A stretch of DNA of 40,650 bases from JBBCJM01 sp037190175 (GTDB lineage Bacteria > Pseudomonadota > Alphaproteobacteria > Rhodobacterales > Rhodobacteraceae): assembly GCA_037190175.1 (NCBI GenBank), contig JBBCJM010000014.1:1-40650 (forward strand), read 5' to 3'. Within the stretch, counting starts at the first letter, position 1. Each line of letters opens with the position of its first letter. The translations under genes were made by a program, and so were the position numbers. Positions 7,498 through 14,706 of this stretch are shown here, one piece after another. The notes beneath the pieces are model-generated. The model was not told the origin of the DNA, did not search any database, and saw only the letters and a program-made list of their open reading frames with translations.

Positions 7498-8067
7498 GTG
7501 GTCAAGGTCATTGCATCCTCCCTGCGCAAGGGCAATGTCGTCGATATGGACGGCCGGCTCTATGTCGTGCTGAACGCCACCAACTTCCACCCCGGCAAGG
7601 GCACGCCCACCACCAGCGTCGACATGCGCCGGATCGCGGACGGGGTGAAGGTCTCGGAACGCTGGAAGACCACCGACCAGGTGGAGAAGGCCACGGTGGA
7701 CGAGCGCGCCTACGACTTCCTCTATGCCGACGGCGAGGGCTATCACTTCATGGAGCCCGAGAGCTACGACCAGGTCGTGGTGACCGAGGACATCATGGGC
7801 GAGAACAAGGTCTATCTCCAGGAGGGGATGCGCTGCTGGCTGAAGACCTTCGAGGGCGCGCCCATCGCCATCGAGGTGCCGCAGAAGATCACCGTGGAGA
7901 TCACCGAGACCGAGCCGGTGGTGAAGGGGCAGACCGCCTCCTCCTCCTACAAGCCGGCGATGACCGACAACGGGCTGCGGGTGATGGTGCCGCCGCATAT
8001 CGGGCCGGGCACGCGGATCGTGATCAACACCGACGACAATTCCTACGTGGAACGCGCCAAGGACTGA
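7498..8067 (+). CDS. efp: Translation elongation factor P
   Basis: A 189-residue elongation factor that relieves ribosomes stalled at polyproline stretches. The N-terminal KOW-like domain carries the modification loop FHPGKGTP with Lys34 at its tip, the residue modified by EpmA. The two OB-fold domains follow, with the conserved VPPHIGPGTRIVINTDDNSYVERAKD ending (split here as VPPHIGPGTRIVI then NTDDNSYVERAKD). The start is a GTG at 7498, with AAGGGA six bases upstream. The next codon is GTC, so no ATG is available nearby. The length equals the usual bacterial EF-P length. Divergent from epmA, possibly sharing the 102-base promoter region. Confidence 0.97.
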   Translation: MVKVIASSLRKGNVVDMDGRLYVVLNATNFHPGKGTPTTSVDMRRIADGVKVSERWKTTDQVEKATVDERAYDFLYADGEGYHFMEPESYDQVVVTEDIMGENKVYLQEGMRCWLKTFEGAPIAIEVPQKITVEITETEPVVKGQTASSSYKPAMTDNGLRVMVPPHIGPGTRIVINTDDNSYVERAKD

Positions 8068-8170
8068 GGTCCGCCGGTCCGGCAACTCCCCCTGGGCGCG
8101 TCCGAACTTGAACCCCCCGGCCCGCATCCGTTAATGGGGCCGGTCACGGGCGCGCCGAAGGAGGTGCGGG

Positions 8171-8830
8171 ATGGACGGGCAGGGCCAGGACGGCGGTCGC
8201 AAGATCCCCTCGCACGAGGCGACCTATGTGCGGCTGCGCGACCTGGTGATGTTCGGCCATCTGGAGCCCGGCCAGCCCGTCACCATCCAGGGCCTGACCC
8301 GCGACCTGGGCGCCGGGATGACCCCGGTGCGCGAGGCGATCCGCCGGCTGTCGGCCGAGGGCGCGCTGAACGCGCAGGACAACCGCCGCGTCACCGTGCC
8401 GGTGCTGACCCGGGCGATGGTGGAGGAGGTGGCCTTCGCCCGCCTGGCCATCGAGCCGAAGCTGGCCGAGCTTGCCACGCCCCATCTGACCCCGGCCTTG
8501 ATCGAGCGGTTGCAGGCCGCCGACGGGGCGGTGGAGGCCGCGATCGCCGCGGGCGACGTGCCGGCCTATCTGGCGGGCAACCAGGGCTTCCACTTCATGC
8601 TCTACGAGGCGGCGGGGGCGCCGGTGCTGCTGGACCTCGCGCGGTCCTTGTGGCTGCGCTTCGGCCCCTCGCTGCGGGTGGTCTGCGCCCGGCATGGCGA
8701 TGCCGAACTGCCCGACCGCCATGCCGAGGCGCTGGCGGCGATGCGGGCAGGCGACGCCGCCGCGCTGTCGGTGGCCATCGCGCGCGACATCCAGCAGGGG
8801 GTGGACCAGGTGCGTGCGGGGCTGGCCTGA
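8171..8830 (+). CDS. GntR-family regulator, FCD (FadR/VanR-type) subgroup
   Basis: A 219-residue transcription factor. The N-terminal winged helix spans about residues 12-78 (TYVRLRDLVMFGHLEPGQ, then TPVREAIRRLSAEGAL, the GntR recognition helix). The C-terminal all-helical FCD effector domain spans about 85-215. FCD domains usually bind a metal plus a small carboxylate. GAAGGAGGTG precedes the ATG at a good distance. A perfect palindrome with a GATC centre at 9271-9284, between the next two divergent genes, is the sort of site FCD regulators bind. Control of the neighbouring aminotransferase is therefore possible but not proven. The effector is unknown. Confidence 0.88.
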   Translation: MDGQGQDGGRKIPSHEATYVRLRDLVMFGHLEPGQPVTIQGLTRDLGAGMTPVREAIRRLSAEGALNAQDNRRVTVPVLTRAMVEEVAFARLAIEPKLAELATPHLTPALIERLQAADGAVEAAIAAGDVPAYLAGNQGFHFMLYEAAGAPVLLDLARSLWLRFGPSLRVVCARHGDAELPDRHAEALAAMRAGDAAALSVAIARDIQQGVDQVRAGLA

Positions 8831-8832
8831 GC

Positions 8833-9210
8833 CTATTGGGTGGCGATCCACCAGGTGACCCCCTCGGGGTCGGTGAAGCCGCCGCGCAGGTCGTCGCTGT
8901 CGTCCTTGCGTACCGGCTCCTGCACCGGCTTGCCCCCGGCCTGCATCGCCCGCTCCCAGACCGCCATCACGTCCGGCACGTAGAGATGCAGGTGCGGCGC
9001 GCCGCCCGCGTCCTGCGGCGACTGGCCCAGCATCAGGATGCTGTCGTCCAGGCGCAGCTCGGCGTGCATCAGCGTGCCGTCCGGCCCGTCGAAGCGGCGC
9101 GCCGGCTGGGCGCCGAACACCCGTTTCACGAAGTCGATCTCGGCCTCGCTGTCGCGGCAGAGCAGATAGGGCGACAGCGAGTTGTTGCCCGCGGGTTTCC
9201 AGTCGGTCAT
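8833..9210 (-). CDS. VOC-family protein (glyoxalase/PhnB-like)
   Basis: A 125-residue vicinal-oxygen-chelate fold protein with paired beta-alpha-beta-beta-beta units: SLSPYLLCRDSEAEIDFVKRVFGAQ at the front, LMHAELRLDDSILMLG in the middle, and GGFTDPEGVTWWIA at the end. This is the PhnB/glyoxalase-like subgroup common as small detoxification or resistance proteins; the exact substrate is not readable. I chose the ATG at 9210 because GGAGGGAAAG precedes it directly; an upstream in-frame ATG at 9237 would place the start on top of the promoter element. A GGAAC-N17-GGTT element lies 26 nt upstream of the start. Its stop is two bases from the stop of the convergent GntR gene. Confidence 0.85.
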   Translation of the reverse strand: MTDWKPAGNNSLSPYLLCRDSEAEIDFVKRVFGAQPARRFDGPDGTLMHAELRLDDSILMLGQSPQDAGGAPHLHLYVPDVMAVWERAMQAGGKPVQEPVRKDDSDDLRGGFTDPEGVTWWIATQ

Positions 9211-9235
9211 CTTTCCCTCCATCCTTCGCGGCTCC

Positions 9236-9261
9236 AACCCGGAACCGCGGCCCCGAGTTCC
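9236..9261 (-). promoter_or_regulatory. EcfG-type (general stress) promoter for the VOC gene
   Basis: On the minus strand GGAAC (9261-9257) is followed after 17 bases by GGTT (9239-9236). The alphaproteobacterial EcfG consensus is GGAAC-N16/17-CGTT. The -10 element lies 26 nt upstream of the chosen ATG, leaving a short leader with the ribosome site. The same layout occurs before three other genes in this window. Confidence 0.5.
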
Positions 9262-9270
9262 CGGCCGGAT

Positions 9271-9284
9271 AATTTGATCAAATT
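9271..9284. promoter_or_regulatory. Perfect 14-bp palindrome with GATC centre, candidate GntR-FCD operator
   Basis: AATTTGATCAAATT reads identically on both strands and is strikingly AT-rich for this genome. It lies in the 155-base gap between the VOC gene and the divergent aminotransferase. FCD-type GntR regulators often bind palindromes with such a centre, and one is encoded at 8171. An FNR box would be TTGAT-N4-ATCAA, which this is not. Regulator assignment is inference. Confidence 0.4.
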
Positions 9285-9365
9285 TCTTGCGACGCCGCCG
9301 CGCCGCGCCTATCCTGCGCCGCGATGGCCGGGCAGCGACTCGGCCCCCGCAAGGATGCCCTGCCC

Positions 9366-10760
9366 ATGACCATGATCACCAACAACCTGCCCACCGCCGA
9401 GCTGCAACGGCTGGATGCCGCCCACCACTTCCACCCCTTCACCGACAAGCCGGCGCTGGCCGAGAAGGGGGCGCGGGTGATCCTGCGCGGCGAGGGGGTC
9501 TGGCTGACCGACAGCGAGGGGCACCGCATCCTCGACGGGATGGCCGGGCTCTGGTGCGTGAACATCGGCTATGGCCGGCGCGAACTGGCCGAGGTGGCGG
9601 CGCGGCAGATGCAGGAACTGCCCTATTACAACACCTTCTTCCAGACCACCCATGTGCCGGCCATCGCGCTGGCCGCCAAGATCGCGGAACTGGCGCCGGG
9701 GGATCTGAACCACGTGTTCTTCGCCGGCTCGGGGTCGGAAGCCAACGACACCAACATCCGCCTGGTGCGCCGCTACTGGCAGGTGATGGGCAAGCCCTGG
9801 CGGCAGGTGATCATCGCCCGCTGGAACGGCTATCACGGCTCGACCATGGGCGGCGGCTCGCTGGGGGGGATGAAGCCGATCCACGCCCACGGCGGCAAGA
9901 TCGGCGGCATCGAGCATATCGACGAGCCCAACTGGTGGGCCGCGGGGGGGGACATGTCGCCCGAGGAGTTCGGCCTGGCCCGCGCGCGGCAGCTGGAGGA
10001 GCGGATCCTCGAGGTCGGCCCCGACAACGTGGCGGCCTTCATCGGCGAGCCGGTGCAGGGCGCGGGCGGGGTGATCGTGCCGCCGCCGGGCTATTGGGAC
10101 GAGATCCAGCGGATCTGCCGCAAATATGGGGTGCTGCTGATCGCCGACGAGGTGATCACCGGCTTCGGCCGCACCGGGGAATGGTTCGGCTCCACCACCT
10201 TCGGCATCCGGCCCGACATCATCACCATCGCCAAGGGGCTGTCCTCGGGCTACCAGCCCATCGGGGGGTCAATCGTCTCGGACGAGATCGCAAGGGTGGT
10301 GGGCGAGGGCGGCGAGTTCTTCCACGGCTACACCTATTCCGGCCACCCGGTGGCGGCGGCGGTAGCGCTGGAGAACCTGCGGATCATGCAGGACGAGGGC
10401 GTGGTGGAACACGTGCGCGAGGTGGCGCATCCCTACCTGAAGGAACGCTGGGACGCGCTGCTGGACCACCCGCTGGTGGGCGAGGCCAAGCTGGTGGGCC
10501 TGATGGGTTCCATCGCGCTCACCCCCGACAAGGCCAGGCGGGCGAAGTTTGCCTCCGAACCCGGCACCGTCGGCCTGCGCTGCCGCGAACGCTGCTTCGC
10601 CAACGACCTGATCATGCGCCACGTGGGCGACCGCATGATCATCTCGCCGCCGCTGGTGATCACCCCCGCCGAGATCGACATCCTGATCGAGCGGGCCCGG
10701 AAGTCGCTGGACGAATGCCACGCCGGGCTTAAGGCGGACGGGATGCTGGTGGCGGGGTAG
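9366..10760 (+). CDS. Class III omega-aminotransferase (PLP-dependent)
   Basis: A 464-residue fold-type I aminotransferase. It shows the N-terminal HFHPFTD and GMAGLWCVNIGYG segments, the glycine-rich phosphate-binding AGSGSEANDTNIR, the YHGST motif, the ADEVITGFGRTG aspartate motif, and Lys290 in IAKGLSSGYQP, which forms the Schiff base with PLP. This subgroup uses omega-amino acids or diamines (beta-alanine, putrescine, taurine) with pyruvate as acceptor. The exact substrate cannot be fixed from sequence. I chose the ATG at 9366, with AAGGA about ten bases before it. An in-frame ATG at 9324 is possible but less well placed. No catabolic partner gene (for example an aldehyde dehydrogenase) is adjacent. 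Confidence 0.93.
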   Translation: MTMITNNLPTAELQRLDAAHHFHPFTDKPALAEKGARVILRGEGVWLTDSEGHRILDGMAGLWCVNIGYGRRELAEVAARQMQELPYYNTFFQTTHVPAIALAAKIAELAPGDLNHVFFAGSGSEANDTNIRLVRRYWQVMGKPWRQVIIARWNGYHGSTMGGGSLGGMKPIHAHGGKIGGIEHIDEPNWWAAGGDMSPEEFGLARARQLEERILEVGPDNVAAFIGEPVQGAGGVIVPPPGYWDEIQRICRKYGVLLIADEVITGFGRTGEWFGSTTFGIRPDIITIAKGLSSGYQPIGGSIVSDEIARVVGEGGEFFHGYTYSGHPVAAAVALENLRIMQDEGVVEHVREVAHPYLKERWDALLDHPLVGEAKLVGLMGSIALTPDKARRAKFASEPGTVGLRCRERCFANDLIMRHVGDRMIISPPLVITPAEIDILIERARKSLDECHAGLKADGMLVAG

Positions 10761-10849
10761 GGGGATTAGTCAGCAACGGCAGGGATGACGAAGGACCCGG
10801 CAGGCTAGAGCGGGATCGGCGCAAGCGGCGGCACCAGCATGAAGGACGA

Positions 10850-10950
10850 CTCCCCTCCCCTCGTGGGAGGGGATGGGGGAGGGGGCTTGCCCGCGGCCCG
10901 AACCCTTGCTGCCGCCCCCCACCCCATCCCTCCCCACGAGGGGGAGGGAG
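10850..10950. repeat. REP-like inverted repeat (cruciform-forming palindromic element)
   Basis: Two long arms face each other, about 10850-10886 and 10911-10950, each built around a smaller hairpin with a CTCGT or ACGAG loop (for example CCCCTCCC, CTCGT, GGGAGGGG). The arms match apart from a few mismatches and are separated by about 25 bases. This architecture is that of alphaproteobacterial REP or small palindromic repeats. It sits between the aminotransferase and a lower-GC nucleotidyltransferase gene. No other copy is in this window. Confidence 0.6.
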
Positions 10951-10997
10951 GTGCGAGAGCTCATCCGGTGGTGCCAGGGGCCGGAACCGATCGCGGT

Positions 10998-11804
10998 CTA
11001 GCTGACGATCTCCAGCGCCGCGAGGTCGCTTTCGATCGACCGGGAGAGCCGGAACTCCCCGTGCAAAGCCAGGATCTGCGCCCGATAGACCTGCGCCAAT
11101 GCGCGCAGCGCGGCCAGGATGGCATTGGCTTCGCATGGAGGGTATGAGGATCGAAGGACGGCGAGGACATCGCCGCCGGCCCGCTTCTCGAACTTCGCCA
11201 TGACGGTGGTTTCGGGGGTTCGGTCGTTCAGCCAGTCGTCGGCCTGCATGATGTGTTGGCGAAGCTCGTCGAGAAGCGTCTGTGCATAGAACAACTCGCC
11301 GCGCATCGTCCGCCGATAGATTTCATGTAACGCGGCCAAGCCCTTGCTGGTCGAGATATCTACCTCGTCCTCTCCGACTGTGAACGGCAATCCTTCCGAC
11401 CGCTTCACGAGGTCGGCAACGATCCCTCGGGGATCATGCAGGATCGTGATGGGCAACCGATACCACGGCGAAGGACCCAGTGCGGCTGCATTGAAATAGA
11501 ATATGTCGATCTTTCCGAACGGCTTGAAGTGCGACACGCAATGCTGTGCGTGCGGAAGCCATTCATTGAACAGAAAGCCCGGCCAAGCTTTCGGTATCTC
11601 CCGACGCTGCTGCACGAAGCGTGCATGGCGCTGGGGCTCCACGACGATCCGCAAGTCGATGTCGGACCAGGCATCGGCACTTCCGGCTGCCATCGACCCG
11701 CCCAGGAAAATGCCCAGCACATCGGGGTCCGCCCTGAAATACGCAAGCGCCGTCGAAAGAAGGACGTTCCTGGCTTCCTCCAGGTCTTCGCGTGCAATCT
11801 TCAT
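10998..11804 (-). CDS. Nucleotidyltransferase-domain protein (aminoglycoside adenylyltransferase-like fold)
   Basis: A 268-residue protein with the polymerase-beta-type nucleotidyltransferase signature GGSMAAGSADAWSDIDL at residues 35-51; Asp48 and Asp50 would bind the metal. A helical C-terminal part from about residue 150 resembles the substrate domains of aminoglycoside O-nucleotidyltransferases. Known members transfer AMP to antibiotics or to toxin-partner proteins; this one could be either or neither. Codon usage is clearly less GC-rich than in its neighbours, and a REP-like palindrome borders its 3' side, so horizontal acquisition is likely. No antitoxin-like or resistance partner gene is adjacent. 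Confidence 0.75.
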   Translation of the reverse strand: MKIAREDLEEARNVLLSTALAYFRADPDVLGIFLGGSMAAGSADAWSDIDLRIVVEPQRHARFVQQRREIPKAWPGFLFNEWLPHAQHCVSHFKPFGKIDIFYFNAAALGPSPWYRLPITILHDPRGIVADLVKRSEGLPFTVGEDEVDISTSKGLAALHEIYRRTMRGELFYAQTLLDELRQHIMQADDWLNDRTPETTVMAKFEKRAGGDVLAVLRSSYPPCEANAILAALRALAQVYRAQILALHGEFRLSRSIESDLAALEIVS

Positions 11805-11918
11805 GGTGCCAGCCTAGCGGGAAGCGCAAAGACTGGAAACCCGTCAAACCCGCAAGGTCGGATAACCCCCACAACCCCATGGACAACCCGCCCGCCCCTC
11901 GCGCACCTTCCGCGGGCC

Positions 11919-12485
11919 ATGATCACGCCCCGCTCCGCCACCCATATCGCCACCGCCGCCATCCTGATCCTCTGCGCCCTCACGCTGCTGGCGATGGGGC
12001 GGGTGCCGATCTGCGAATGCGGCACCGTCAAGCTCTGGCACGGCGAGCCGTGGAGTTCCGAGAATTCGCAGCACCTCACGGACTGGTACAGCTTCGGCCA
12101 CGTCATCCACGGTTTCATCGCCTTCGGCGCCACCTGGCTGCTGCGGCGGCGGGTCCCGTTCGGCTGGGGGCTGGCGGCGGGCACCTTCACCAGCGCGCTG
12201 TGGGAGGTGATCGAGAACACCGAACTGGTGATCGAGCGGTTCCGGGCCGTCACCATCTCGCTCGACTACTACGGCGACAGCGTGATCAACTCGACCGCCG
12301 ACAACCTGGCGATGATCCTGGGCTTCCTGCTGGCGGCGCGGCTGCCGTGGTGGGCCACGGTGGCGCTGGCGCTGGGGTTCGAGGTGCTGACCACGCTGGT
12401 GATGCGCGACGGCCTGGCGCTGGGCACCCTGATGCTGCTCTGGCCCGTCGAGGCGGTGCGGGTCTGGCAGCAGCAGGGCGGCTGA
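11919..12485 (+). CDS. DUF2585 (UPF0314) membrane protein
   Basis: A 188-residue integral membrane protein of the alphaproteobacterial UPF0314/DUF2585 family. It has an N-terminal helix (about 8-28), then the conserved soluble stretch CECGTVKLWHGEPWSSENSQHLTDWYSFGHVIHG, then three more hydrophobic segments with SALWEVIENTELVIERFR and SVINSTADNLAMILGF between them. The acidic and polar residues in these motifs are strongly conserved in the family, but no function is established. The start is the ATG at 11919, which follows the family N-terminus; the ribosome site is weak. It precedes the alpha/beta hydrolase by 57 bases, which contain a separate stress promoter. Confidence 0.87.
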   Translation: MITPRSATHIATAAILILCALTLLAMGRVPICECGTVKLWHGEPWSSENSQHLTDWYSFGHVIHGFIAFGATWLLRRRVPFGWGLAAGTFTSALWEVIENTELVIERFRAVTISLDYYGDSVINSTADNLAMILGFLLAARLPWWATVALALGFEVLTTLVMRDGLALGTLMLLWPVEAVRVWQQQGG

Positions 12486-12495
12486 ACGGGCGGTG

Positions 12496-12520
12496 GGAAC
12501 ATCCCCTCCCCCGCGGGGTT
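12496..12520 (+). promoter_or_regulatory. EcfG-type (general stress) promoter for the alpha/beta hydrolase
   Basis: GGAAC (12496-12500), 16 bases, then GGTT (12517-12520). The -10 element ends 23 bases before the ATG at 12543, with GGAGGAA in the leader. It matches the EcfG consensus GGAAC-N16/17-CGTT except for the first base of the -10. It is one of four such elements in the window with the same distance to a start codon. Confidence 0.55.
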
Positions 12521-12542
12521 GGCCCAAGGGGAGGAACCCGCC

Positions 12543-13361
12543 ATGCCCGTCCGCCTGCATGTCCATACCGACGGCCCCGCCACCGGCCGGCCGGTGGTGC
12601 TGATCCATGGCTGGCCGCTGTCCGGCCGGGCCTGGGAGGCGCAGATGCCCGCGCTGGCCGCCGCCGGCTATCGCGCCGTCGCCTATGACCGCCGCGGCTT
12701 CGGCCAGTCGGAGAAACCGGCCGAGGGCTTCGACTACGACACCCTGGCGCAGGATCTGGACGGCCTGCTGGCGGCCGAGGGGCTGACGGATGTCACGCTG
12801 GTGGGCTTTTCCATGGGCGGCGGCGAGGTGGCGCGCTATGTCTCCAACCACGGGCAGGACCGGCTGCACAGCGTGGTCTTCGCCGCCGCGGTGCCGCCCT
12901 GTCTGATGCAGGGCCCCGGCAACCCCGAGGGGCCGCTGAAACAGGCGGTCGCGGAGAAGATGGAGGGCGACCTGCGGGCCGACCGCGCCGCCTTCTTCGA
13001 CGCCTTCACCACCGAGTTCTTCTCGGCGAACGGCCGGCTCTGCGTGACCGAGGAGGAGCGGCAGAAGGCCATCGCGCTCTGCCACCAGTCCGACCAGGCC
13101 GCGGCGCTGGGCTGCATGAAGTCCTTCGGCACCACCGACTTCCGCCCCGACCTGGCCCGCGTCACGGTGCCGACGCTGGTGCTGCACGGCGATGCCGACG
13201 CCATCGTGCCGCTGGAGGGTTCGGGCCTGCGCACCCACCGCGCCATCGCCGGCAGCTGGCTGGAGGTGATCGCGGGCGGCCCGCATGGCTGCAACGCCAG
13301 CCATGCGGAAGAGTTCAACCGGCTGCTGATCGGCTTTCTGGGGCGGGCGGGGCGGATCTGA
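12543..13361 (+). CDS. Alpha/beta hydrolase, non-haem chloroperoxidase-like
   Basis: A 272-residue alpha/beta hydrolase. The oxyanion-hole strand is VVLIHGWPLSG, the nucleophile elbow GFSMGG has Ser90, the acid lies in LHGDADAIVP (Asp217 or Asp219), and the base is His248 in GGPHGCNASH. The arrangement and the CNASHAEEFN ending match the cofactor-free haloperoxidase/esterase group (perhydrolase-like enzymes). Natural substrates of that group are usually esters; halogenation in vitro is a side reaction. There is no signal peptide, so it should be cytoplasmic. The ATG at 12543 has GGAGGAA upstream. A stress-type promoter just before it suggests induction under general stress. Confidence 0.9.
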   Translation: MPVRLHVHTDGPATGRPVVLIHGWPLSGRAWEAQMPALAAAGYRAVAYDRRGFGQSEKPAEGFDYDTLAQDLDGLLAAEGLTDVTLVGFSMGGGEVARYVSNHGQDRLHSVVFAAAVPPCLMQGPGNPEGPLKQAVAEKMEGDLRADRAAFFDAFTTEFFSANGRLCVTEEERQKAIALCHQSDQAAALGCMKSFGTTDFRPDLARVTVPTLVLHGDADAIVPLEGSGLRTHRAIAGSWLEVIAGGPHGCNASHAEEFNRLLIGFLGRAGRI

Positions 13362-13365
13362 CGGC

Positions 13366-13409
13366 GGCTTCCCTCTGCCCGCGGGCTGGCTTACTGAAAG
13401 GGGGAAGCC
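13366..13409. repeat. Inverted repeat between hydrolase and class V aminotransferase genes
   Basis: GGCTTCCC (13366-13373) pairs perfectly with GGGAAGCC (13402-13409); the palindrome GCCCGCGGGC (13377-13386) lies inside the loop. It fills the 61-base gap between two genes on the same strand. It could be a terminator without a U-tract or a leader structure before the GGAGG of the aminotransferase. Role not known. Confidence 0.35.
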
Positions 13410-13422
13410 CCGGAGGCCCCCG

Positions 13423-14652
13423 ATGCAGCATCCCCCGCCCGTGAAGCCCGCCACCCTGGCCGCCGGCCGCACCTACCTCGCCATCCCCGGCCCTTCGGTC
13501 ATGCCCGACCGGGTGCTGGCGGCGATGCACCGCGCGGCGCCCAACATCTATGGCGGGCCGCTGCACGACCTGGTGGCGGGGATGTGGGACGACCTGCGGG
13601 CGGTGGCGCTGACGCGGGGCCATGTGGCGATCTACATCGCCAACGGCCACGGCGCCTGGGAGGCGGCGAACGCCAACCTCTTCTCCCGCGGCGACCGGGC
13701 GCTGGTGCTCTCCACCGGCCGCTTCGGGCTGGGTTGGGCGATGAGCGCGCGGGCCATGGGGGTGGAGGCCGAGGTGCTGGACTTCGGCCGCGCCGCGCCG
13801 GTGGACCTGGGCCGGGTGGAGGCGGCGCTGCGGGCGGATGCGCGGCACCAGATCCGGGCGGTGCTGGTCACGCATGTCGACACCTCGTCCTCGGTCAGGA
13901 ACGACATTGCCGGGGTGCGGGCGGTGCTGGACGGCCTGGGCCATCCGGCGCTGCTGGCGGTGGACTGTATCGCCAGCCTCGGCTGCGACGAATACCGGAT
14001 GGACGACTGGGGCGTGGACGTGACCGTGGCCGCCAGCCAGAAGGGGCTGATGACGCCGCCGGGGCTGGGGATCCTGTGGTTTTCCGACAAGGCGCTGGAG
14101 GCCAGCCGGCGCGCCGGCCTGCGCACGCCCTATTGGGACTGGATCCCGCGCTCGCAGGGGACCGAGTTCTACCAGTATTTCGGCGGCACCGCGCCGACGC
14201 ATCACCTCCATGGCCTGGCCGAGGCGCTGACCATGATCCTGCGGGAAGAGGGGTTGCCGGCGGTCTGGGCCCGGCACCGGGCGCTGGCCGGGGCGGTCTG
14301 GGCGGCCTTCGGCCATTGGGGGCAGGGCAACCCGGCCATCGCGCTGAACGTGGCCGATCCCGCCTGCCGCGGCTGGTCGGTGACCGCGGCGCGGATGGGC
14401 GCGCCGGATGCCACCCGCCTGCGGGAATGGACCGAGACGCAGGCCGGGGTCACGCTGGGGATCGGGCTGGGCATGGCCGAGCCCGCCGACCCCGCCTGGC
14501 ACGGCTTCCTGCGGGTGGCGCATATGGGCCACGTGAACGCCCACATGACCCTGGGCGTGCTGGGGGTGATGGAGGCGGGGATGGCCGCGCTGGGCATCCC
14601 CCATCGGACCGGGGGCGTGGAAGCGGGGATCGGGGCCTTGGCGGGACGGTAG
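13423..14652 (+). CDS. Class V aminotransferase (serine/alanine-glyoxylate aminotransferase family)
   Basis: A 409-residue PLP enzyme of the AGXT/SPT family. The N-terminus YLAIPGPSVMPDRVLAAMHR is the family signature. ANGHGAWEAANANLF binds the cofactor phosphate, AVDCIASLG contains the cofactor Asp, and Lys207 in VAASQKGLMTPPGLG forms the Schiff base. Family members move amino groups between serine, alanine or aspartate and glyoxylate; which donor is used here cannot be told. GGAGG precedes the ATG by six bases. It is convergent with the SDR gene, and two palindromes separate them. Confidence 0.9.
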   Translation: MQHPPPVKPATLAAGRTYLAIPGPSVMPDRVLAAMHRAAPNIYGGPLHDLVAGMWDDLRAVALTRGHVAIYIANGHGAWEAANANLFSRGDRALVLSTGRFGLGWAMSARAMGVEAEVLDFGRAAPVDLGRVEAALRADARHQIRAVLVTHVDTSSSVRNDIAGVRAVLDGLGHPALLAVDCIASLGCDEYRMDDWGVDVTVAASQKGLMTPPGLGILWFSDKALEASRRAGLRTPYWDWIPRSQGTEFYQYFGGTAPTHHLHGLAEALTMILREEGLPAVWARHRALAGAVWAAFGHWGQGNPAIALNVADPACRGWSVTAARMGAPDATRLREWTETQAGVTLGIGLGMAEPADPAWHGFLRVAHMGHVNAHMTLGVLGVMEAGMAALGIPHRTGGVEAGIGALAGR

Positions 14653-14662
14653 CGCCGGGCGC

Positions 14663-14702
14663 GGTTTCCGCGCGGAAACCGGAACGAAATACGCGCGGAT
14701 TT
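14663..14702. terminator. Tandem palindromes between convergent genes, likely bidirectional terminator
   Basis: GGTTTCCGCGCGGAAACC (14663-14680) is a perfect 18-bp palindrome. A second hairpin, CGAAAT with ATTTCG (14684-14702 region), follows directly. They fill the 54-base space between the stops of the class V aminotransferase and the convergent SDR gene. There is no T-run, so the call rests on position and symmetry. Confidence 0.45.
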
Positions 14703-14706
14703 CGCC

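Noticed and set aside
8117..8140. CCGGCCC/GGGCCGG hairpin after efp as terminator
   Set aside because: Seven-base stem with a 13-base loop and no T-run; it also lies in the gntR leader. Too weak to call.
9271..9284. FNR/anaerobox
   Set aside because: The FNR box is TTGAT-N4-ATCAA; this palindrome has no four-base spacer.
12503..12535. Hairpin between CCTCCCC and GGGGAGG that would hide the ribosome site of the hydrolase gene
   Set aside because: The left arm lies inside the promoter spacer, upstream of the expected transcription start, so it would not be in the RNA.
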